Shown here in pieces: positions 57,265 through 64,000 of a DNA stretch of 64,000 nt. Position 1 is the stretch's first letter. The number at the start of each line of letters is the position of its first letter. This DNA comes from Pseudisothecium myosuroides (lineage: Eukaryota; Streptophyta; Bryopsida; Hypnales; Lembophyllaceae). The notes beneath the pieces are model-generated. The model saw nothing but the letters and a program-made list of their open reading frames with translations. It searched no databases and was not told the origin of the DNA. Location of the stretch: NCBI GenBank assembly GCA_951799445.1, contig OX637288.1, forward strand, positions 2,358,501 to 2,422,500. Direction: 5' to 3'. The position numbers were made by a program, and so were the translations under genes.

Positions 57265-57454
57265 CAGTAGAACCTCTCTAAACTGATAGGTCCCGGACTG
57301 GTATGACAGATTGATTTATAGAGGTTTATTGGCTTGTGGAGGGTCATTTTTAGTCACATCTTTTGTTATGTGGCCCAGTTCGGGATCGGTCTGACAAGAT
57401 TGGTTTACGGAGGTTTATCTGCTTATAGAGGTTTGACTTAGAGAAGTTCTACTC
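57265..57454. mobile_element. Emigrant/pogo-like MITE, 190 bp
   Basis: TA-CAGTAGAACCTCTCTAAACT on the left and GACTTAGAGAAGTTCTACTC-TA on the right form the inverted ends with TA duplication. CAGTAGAACCTCTxTAAA is the known end of plant pogo-type (Emigrant/Lemi) elements. The interior has paired TTTATAGAGGTTTAT and TTTACGGAGGTTTATC blocks plus GGTCCCGGACTGG and CCCAGTTCGGGATCGG, making it self-complementary. Non-coding. Confidence 0.82.
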
Positions 57455-57639
57455 TATGTATGTTTTGGACATTGTATGAATAAACTGTAATCTCCAAACT
57501 GTTGATTGTAGATGCACCCAAATATGTTTCCTTTCTCATGTTCAAAAGATATGCATGTTACACAAGGATCTAAAAGTTTTATATGGGTTCCTTTGGTTCT
57601 GCAACCGAGTCCCAAATGGGTTGCCATCCTTATCCTAAA

Positions 57640-58010
57640 ATCATTGCCAGGCAGTGTCGGTCCAGGCTCTGTGACTTGAGTTTGTTTTGATGATTACCTT
57701 CCAACATAGATTACCGGTTTTCCTCAGTTTCAAAGGGGAAAAAAATATAAACAAATATTAAAAAAATGAATAAAAACACCGAGTATCGAGTATCGTACTG
57801 CACTGTGCGTCCATTTTCAACACTATCAGACGACTACGCTGAAGCACCCGAACACCATCATCATGGTTTGCTAAACGTCCCCTCCTCTCACTGTTCAAGC
57901 TGGTCCAGGCTTCAGCCCAATCTAATAACACGCAACAGCTTTTGTTGGCGACCAATAAGGCAGTCTGCTCTTAAAGCGAGCTGGTTGCCTTTGAAGGCAC
58001 GCTAAAGTCT
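57640..58010. other. Moderately GC-rich stretch with short frames, unassigned
   Basis: Overlapping frames exist on both strands (57766-58005 plus, 57758-57955 minus), none with a domain I recognise. Direct GAGTATCGAGTATCG repeats occur near 57781. It may be a gene remnant or promoter sequence. No splice-joined model could be made. Confidence 0.25.
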
Positions 58011-58248
58011 TTACTTGAAACAATTTTCAGTAAAATTTTCAAAGGAAGAAACACCAAATTGGCATCTAATCCAATTCAAGTCGTTTCATATTTTTTGAAC
58101 CTGTTTGGAATTAGTTACTAATTTTTGAAGTTGAAACATAGTGATCATTAAAAGCGACCCCCTCTTGAAAACATACACTATTGATACATCAAAGAAAGCA
58201 AAATGTACCTCTATTTTAGTGGTCGCTTTTAGAGCACCCTCCCTTAAA

Positions 58249-58484
58249 CAATAAAACCTCTCTTAGTGCATAGTGTTGGGACTATGCACTAAGAGAGGTT
58301 CATGCATTTGGAGAGGTGCAGTAATGTTCACTGCCTAACATGGCTTCTAACTACAGGGCCTCCAACCGCATGGCCTCTAACTACAATGCTTCCAACCACT
58401 GTTCAACAATAAAGGCTTCAAAGTACAATCTCTCTTAGTGCATATTATGCACTATCACAGTATGCACTAAGAGAGGTTCTACTG
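58249..58484. mobile_element. Second Emigrant/pogo-like MITE, 236 bp
   Basis: The left end is CAATAAAACCTCTCTTAGTG (decayed from CAGTAGAACC) and the right end is CTAAGAGAGGTTCTACTG-TA. Subterminal TTAGTGCATAGT and ACTATGCACTAA hairpins occur at both sides. A run of near-repeats TAACTACAxxGCCTCCAACC lies in the middle. It is less than 1 kb from the previous pogo-like element, but their interiors differ. Confidence 0.75.
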
Positions 58485-58763
58485 TATTCAAACACAAGGA
58501 AAGGAAGAGGCTTTTGCAACAACAAAAAGTCTACAAGTGAGAAGATTTGAGCCGTAATCGGTCCTTCCTCCGAAAAAGGAGCCAATACTACAAGGACATA
58601 GAAGCCTTTCCATTACTCCCATGAGAAGGTTACAATTGCACGTGAAGTTCCGTTCTTGTCAATCTTCCTTTTCCGTGTCAAAAGTAGAGAAATCAAGGGT
58701 CTCTCACTTCCAATAAGCAAATAAATCCGAATTAGAATCCGTCCATCTGCATAGTATCGCGAC

Positions 58764-58982
58764 CATGGGAGGTAAAACTTACGAGCAGATCGAGTAAGTT
58801 TACGTTTATTCCAATTTCCTTGTTCAGTTCAGTTCAGTTAGCTTCCGTTCAGGGATGGTGAACTGACTGTTGTGGGAGACTGCAGCCGACTTCCCAAAGA
58901 AGGGCAAGATCTTGACTTGGGCACAAAGGTTGTTATGAAGACCTGGATTCAGTCAACCCCCAATTTGACCTCAGTCGCAAAT
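58764..58982 (+). other. Possible 5' exons of a small unidentified gene
   Basis: An ATG in good context (CGACC-ATGGG) opens MGGKTYEQI and runs into a strong donor GA-GTAAGTTT (58792/58793). About 90 bp on, an acceptor TGCAG near 58884 allows in-frame continuation as D-RLPKEGQDLDLGTKVVMK and onwards to a stop at about 59000, giving a peptide of about 50 residues. The intervening sequence is C/T-rich, as a plant intron should be. I do not recognise the product, and the second exon could splice onward instead of stopping. The region is richer in G and C than its surroundings, as the true genes here are. Confidence 0.3.
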
Positions 58983-59272
58983 CAGTCGCAACTGAGGCAT
59001 CCGTGATACCTCGAGGGTTGAAATGGCCCGGGCTTCCGTCTGTTCAGTTGGGTTCTGTTCATGTCGGCCCCTCGGCCAGTAGGCCCTACCCTACCTGCCT
59101 GCCCTCACTTCTCCTTCAATTTGGAATAAGCTTAATGTGGGGATGCAGAAGTACTGAAAAAATAATGGTTCCATGGAGACATGAATGCAGGACGGACGGT
59201 AAAAGTCGGTGGTCATTTGAAGTCTGCAGTTTTACCCCTATGCAAAACACTGGAAATTTTTATTTGTCACTC

Positions 59273-59560
59273 CGTCGACTAGAAGAAAATTGTGTTGCTC
59301 TCAACAAGCTCTCAACAAAATCTAGCTGATGTTTTTTGTAAGAAACAAAACATGTTGGTTTCAAAACTTTTAGAACGCAAAAACAGATTATAAACATAAT
59401 TCTCAACATAAGAGTATCATGTTGATTGTGTTGAAAACTGTGATTATAACTTGTTTATGCATAGAAGAGGTGTTGATACCAACATGTTTTGTTTCTAACA
59501 AAAAACATCAGCTAGATTTCGTTGAAAGCTTGTTGAGAGCAACATAATTTTCTTTTAGGA
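59273..59560. mobile_element. Foldback element, about 288 bp, with 7-bp target duplication
   Basis: AGAAAATTGTGTTGCTCTCA near 59284 and TGAGAGCAACATAATTTTCT near 59533 are complementary, and pairing continues through CAACAAGCT, ATCTAGCTGATGTTTTTTGT and GAAACAAAACATGTTGGT to give arms of about 80 bp. GTCACTC lies outside both ends (59266-59272 and 59562-59568), a probable target duplication, possibly 8 bp with one mismatch as in hAT elements. No frame; a long hairpin RNA would result from transcription. Confidence 0.78.
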
Positions 59561-59568
59561 CGTCACTC

Positions 59569-60573
59569 ATGATAAAATTTGGAAATTTGGAATTTGAATT
59601 TGGAATTAGAGGCCCCACATTAGCTAGGAGAGGTAAAGAAGGTGACATACGAAGCAACTACAAAAAAATAGAGGTAATTTTTTTACATTTATCTTTGATT
59701 GGGGGAAGATAGGCATAGAATGCACACTTCAAATGACCACTTTAATGTCCTACGACATGAATCTCTTGCATCCAATTTGGAAGTTTGGGATTCATTATTA
59801 GTAATTGATCTACAAAAGAGAGGGTTTGTATGGGTTTCTTCTACTGTATATTTGTTACCTGCTTGGATTACATGCATGGGTTTTTCTACAAATTTTGGAA
59901 TAAGGCACATACTACATCAAATTGCATCCTAACAAGCAATTGAGCATTGCCCATTTTTTGAATGGATCTTGTTGGAAGTCACAAGAATATTTTAGATTCT
60001 CTTCATAAGCATTTTTTGGAAACGATATGAATAAAATGTAAAATTTCAAAGTGTTGAAAAACAAGTGTACTAAAAAGTGATCGTGGACTGTAATAAATAG
60101 AAGTTGTAAATTACAGGCAAGAATCTATAGAAGTTGGTTTTGGAAAGGGGGCACAATTAGGTGCACTTACCTTATAGCTAGAATGTTAATCAATGATATT
60201 TGTTCTATAGTCAACTAAAACAATGGTAAGTGGATGGAAATGGTCAAATGGATGGCATGTTCAAGATAAGAAGAGAAGATTCTAGTCAAAATATTTGCAT
60301 TTTCTACAAAGAAAATTTGTCATCTAACAACTTTTTAAAAGATTCGTTATATATTTCAAGTATGCATTATATCTTCATCAAACTGACATGGAACGAGCCA
60401 AAGTTGTATTACACTTATTAAGTTGTGTGTGAAATGTGTTCTTATATTTTAACATTTTTACCACAAAAGTGACATACGGTAAACATTGATTTCAATTTTC
60501 AATTTAATTAAAATTATTGTACATCAAAATTAGATTTACATTAAGGTACTGCAATTTGTATTTTAGTGATTTC
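59569..60573. other. Intergenic, no gene seen
   Basis: Complementary short frames at 59689-59932 mirror each other on the two strands and have no domain. The sequence ATTTGGAAATTTGGAATTTG then AATTTGGAATTAG near 59578 is a small tandem. The rest is A/T-rich without structure I can name. Confidence 0.5.
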
Positions 60574-61523
60574 TTAACCCTTAAAGTTGCATTGTCTCCG
60601 TAGGGGACAAAATGGATTTTGAGCAGGCTCTTGTGGTTTTAATATTTGTCATAATTTTTTGAAATTTTTAATGAAGATAGAAAAACACATTAACTTTCTG
60701 AGAATATAATTTTTATTTCAAATTGGTGCCCAAGGGCAAACATTATGGCACAAAAAGACCAAATTTTTGTTTGACGAGTAGTCAGACCCCCACCCCACCC
60801 TACACAAACTCTTAAAATAAAAAAATTTGAATTTTGTTCGTCATAGATTATATTTTTATGTATGTGGGATTCTTTGATTCATTCCATTCGTATTTGTTAT
60901 ATAAAATTTATTGACAATCTTGTTTTGAGGGCAATCAAAGCATCTTCTTGAAAAAACAACTTGTAGGATTCATTTCTAAGCTCAATTTTCACAATTTCCA
61001 AAGAAAAAGAATTTTACAAGGTTAACATCTCTTGCTAGAACAATCTCACCATCAAAATTAGTGCATTTCAATTCCATCTTAGAGCTATTAATGGTTTTGT
61101 TTCCCTTCAATCTTCAACCTACTTCTACTTAATAATTTTTTAATGAGTGAAAATTAAGTTTTTTTTTAAAAAAAAATCCTATTATTTCAACTCAATTATT
61201 GAAAATAAAAAATTAGAAATTCAAAATCAATAGAGCAAAAATTTTAAGTTAAGAAGGTTCAAAGCCAAAAATCTAGTCAAGCAAGGTACAAAAAAAATTG
61301 TTTTCTTTATTTTAAGTGCAAATATCTTGCAATCTTCACAGTCGAAGTGTCTGAAATTTCTTCCACACATTCTTAAACTAGTCTATTTCTTTTGCATATT
61401 TAATTGTAGGATCTTAGATATGCAAAAAATAAAATAAAATTTAAAGTGCTTTGCTCTATGCAATAGAAATGACGATTTTAAGTGTTTTTTATGGAAAAAA
61501 GGCCTTGAAACTTTTGGGATTAA
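60574..61523 (+). mobile_element. TTAA-flanked element, full copy, copy 6
   Basis: Begins TTAA-CCCTTAAAGTTGC and ends GCCTTGAAACTTTTGGGA-TTAA. The decayed ends still pair. The interior follows the 4861 copy: GTCTCCGTAGGGGACAAAAT, CAATCAAAGCATCTTCTTGA, TTGTAGGATTCATTTCTAAG and TTTAAGTGCAAATATCTTGC in the same order. Stops break all frames, including the 83-codon minus-strand one at 61383-61634. Confidence 0.77.
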
Positions 61524-61837
61524 TACCAATTTGACTTTGCATGAAATTGATATAAACTCTATATTATGTGAATCAATGCAATCTAAAACCTGCATAAAAC
61601 ACATGGAAAAAACTTGCAAGAATATGTTCTTCACATTTAATATAATATTTGCAATTTATAATATGCTTAATGTTAAATATTCCTTACCAAAAACATTTAG
61701 AAGAAACATCTCAAGTCCCTAGTATCTAAGGAATTCAATTTAGATTTTATGTGCCTTTTAAGTTGAATTTATTTTTAAAAGGAAAAAGAAAATTAATCAT
61801 TGAAGTCAATTTCACAAAAACATCCTCTTTGGTTAAT

Positions 61838-62405
61838 TTTTTTTAATCTTTTAGATTTCATTGGCTTTGGAGTTGAATAAAAAAAAAGGCTGTAAAACAA
61901 GTGCATTAAAACCCATTGTATTAAAAAGAACCAAAAACCAAATACAAATCATCCAAGCCTCACGGCTGGACAGTGAAGAGATAACAAGTTTAGAAACCGA
62001 TGAAAGACAAGGAAAACAAATGAGAGGAACCCCCTACACCAAGGCACAAGAAGGAAGGCTATCCCTATTCCAAATGATCACCCCATCTACTTTGCTAGCA
62101 AGCACTAGTGATTAGAGCCAAATTTTCTTAAACTTGGCCCATTGGCAAGTAGCTCGTACTTGTTGGGGTCAAATGCACGCCCCTCCTTGTGTCTTGATCA
62201 ATGTTGCTCGCCCCAAATCAAGTAACATTGCCCAAAGAGCCTTATAGACGCGTTCACGGGACCACAAATTTTGTGTAAATACCTTACTGTTCCTAGATAT
62301 CCATGTGATCCAAAGTGAGGAACCTCTAACTAAGGACCAAATAGTTGAGACGTAGAAATCTCCTTGGAAGTGGGGCACCAAATATACAATGCGTGGAACT
62401 AAATC
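61838..62405 (-). mobile_element. LINE (non-LTR retrotransposon) 3' fragment
   Basis: On the minus strand a frame ending at 62169 reads VPHFQGDFYVSTIWSLVRGS then SLWITWISRNSKVF and onwards to LLDLGRATLIKT. The WxxWxxRNxxVF pattern followed by a W..LLxDxGR segment is the well-known region after the zinc-binding reverse-transcriptase domain of plant LINEs, and it aligns with the fragment at 33.5 kb (VFxQxxW, LDxGRxT, KT). Downstream lies about 330 bp of untranslated sequence ending in an A-rich stretch (complement of 61838-61855). It is 5'-truncated near 62405, where a stop appears. No target duplication could be confirmed. Confidence 0.7.
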
Positions 62406-64000
62406 TCATATGTAAGGTTGAATTTGGCTGATCACCACATAAACGAAGTCAATAATGTTTGACTACTTAAAAATTTCTAAATTTTCATTTAACGATAGGA
62501 TATTTTCTTAACTTTAAATTTAAAAATCTAGCTCAAAAATAAATAAATTATAAACTATTTTGAAACACTTGCATAATTAGATTACCATAATTGGTGGTCA
62601 AAATTGACAAAATGGTATATTTAAATAAAATGTTTTGAGAAAACAACATGCATATTTTTTTGTCTGCAAAAATAAAATTTGCAAAAATATTTATATTTTA
62701 TAGCATTTGCCAAAACCACTATTTAGCATAGAATGCCAACAACATTGAGTATAGTATTTGAAAACAATGAAGAGTTAAATGATGTAGCTCTCCGTTTTAA
62801 ACATCTTGACATGAAAAGCCTTCTTTATGTACAAATTCTTGAGATGGTGAGGTCTAACTTATAATCATTTAGAAAAACTTGATATTTATTTAGTTTGAAA
62901 TAAAACAAAGATAAAATATTCTATAATTAGTCATAGTATATATAAGCTCATGCAATAGTAATAGAAATAACTCTCGATATAATTACTCTAAATATAAGTA
63001 AATTTAATCGTTTATGGAGATTTATAACATTTTGGAGAAAATTCTTGTATGCTTTTAAAATATTGAAGTTCAAAATCAGTTTGACTCTGTAAATTTAATG
63101 TAATTGATTATACAACAATGACTACTAGACTAAAATTAATCGTTTATGGAGATTTATAACATTTTGGAGAAAATTCTTGTATGCTTTTAAAATATTGAAG
63201 TTTAAAATAAATTTGACATTGTAAATTTAATGTAATTGATTACAACAATGACTAGCAGAATTCAAATGAACTACTTAATTCCAAAAAATTATTAAATCAA
63301 AATATAATTTAGTCATGAGACCTTGTTCACAAATTAAATTATTTTATTGCATTTCATATAATACAATAAGTAAAGTTTACCTCATCTATTATCTATTAAT
63401 CTTTTAATTTCTTAAGGAAATCTTGAAATAATTAATTCATAATATATAATGAAGAAGAAGAATTACTTGTCTTTTGATCATATATGGTGAATGAAGGATT
63501 TGTTTTGGTTAGTTCTACTTATAACATCATAAAATCTAAGTAGTGATAATTTAGAGTACATTCTAATTGAAAACATGTATAACTACAACCAATCCATGTA
63601 TAAATGTCTTGTAGATTTTTAATTCTAAAACAATATTACAATTTGAGCACAATCAATACTACATTTTTTACCATCATGATATGCAAGATTGACAAAAAAA
63701 ATTTAGTATGTCTTAAAATTGAAGTAGATGTTCTTCACTGATTTTTTTCCAACAAATCACAGTTATTTAGTCCTAAAGGAAAAATCATCAAAATTTGAAC
63801 TTATATTAGATATATGTTTTTATACACAAAAGTAATAAATATTATTATTGTTTAAATAATTTTCACATCATATGACACAATTTTCGGCGCAATAGTGGTG
63901 CATTATGATTGGTTGCAAGACTCTCAATATTGCAACCAGCTCGTGGTTGGAAATAGAAAGACCTAGATGACCAATATAGGTCATACATAATATTCAACTA
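62406..64000. other. AT-rich intergenic DNA, no gene seen
   Basis: Extremely A/T-rich with no usable frame. The only clear structure is a direct tandem duplication at 63004-63256 described separately. Confidence 0.55.
63004..63256 (+). repeat. Tandem duplication, 132-bp period, two copies
   Basis: TTAATCGTTTATGGAGATTT at 63004 recurs at 63136, and the following 110 bp (through TAATGTAATTGATTA and ACAACAATGACTA) are nearly identical. The few differences (CAAAATCAG against TAAAATAAA, CTCTG against CATTG) show the duplication is not brand new. Confidence 0.88.

Noticed and set aside
57758..58005. Overlapping frames on both strands as a gene
   Set aside because: Neither has a recognisable domain or splice-joined continuation; kept only as an unassigned GC-richer stretch.
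61383..61634. 83-codon minus-strand frame as transposase remnant in the TTAA element
   Set aside because: It crosses the element boundary at 61523 and is absent from the other copies.

Overview
The window looks like nuclear DNA of a green plant (streptophyte): AT-rich, gene-poor, with GT-AG introns of roughly 100-900 bp. It carries one gene recognisable as the plant LDB-type co-regulator SEUSS, and a second conserved-looking gene with a plastid-type N-terminus. The species cannot be named from sequence alone. A heavy load of TTAA-flanked elements, unusual for a flowering plant, makes me lean towards a non-angiosperm, but that is inference.

Genes. Both well-supported genes are on the minus strand. 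Gene 1 (14937 to 9994) assembles from ten exons into a 386-residue, mostly helical protein whose family I do not recognise. Gene 2 (29118 to 22027) assembles from thirteen exons into a 1105-residue SEUSS/SEUSS-like protein: Q/S/G-rich N-terminus, central LIM-domain-binding (LDB) region at about 400-665, then polyQ and an N/G/Q-rich tail. In both models every junction keeps frame. Two weak candidate 5' exons on the plus strand (15.6 kb and 58.76 kb) are listed with low confidence. No rRNA, tRNA or CRISPR array was seen.

Mobile and repeated DNA. The rest is mainly transposon debris. The dominant family is an element of about 935 bp with CCCCTAAAGG-type inverted ends, flanked on both sides by TTAA. 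It has six near-full copies (4.9, 6.6, 17.5, 42.4, 51.4 and 60.6 kb), partial copies, and shorter relatives (204-645 bp) sharing ends and TTAA; one lies in a SEUSS intron. TTAA duplication with CCY-starting ends is the hallmark of piggyBac-type elements; none of these copies encodes a transposase. Other inverted-repeat elements include a Stowaway-like, two Emigrant/pogo-like, a Mutator-like with 11-bp target duplication, a hAT-like with 8-bp duplication, two large foldbacks and several unclassified MITEs. Two 5'-truncated LINE tails are present, one with a clear 14-bp target-site duplication.

Two further patterns stand out. A repeat of about 300 bp occurs four times, in both orientations, and every copy I found sits inside an intron of one of the two genes. 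A tandem array of about 147-bp units (16.0-17.06 kb) is interrupted by a MITE, with one isolated relative at 43.8 kb. From 30.7 kb to the right end no convincing complete gene was found.
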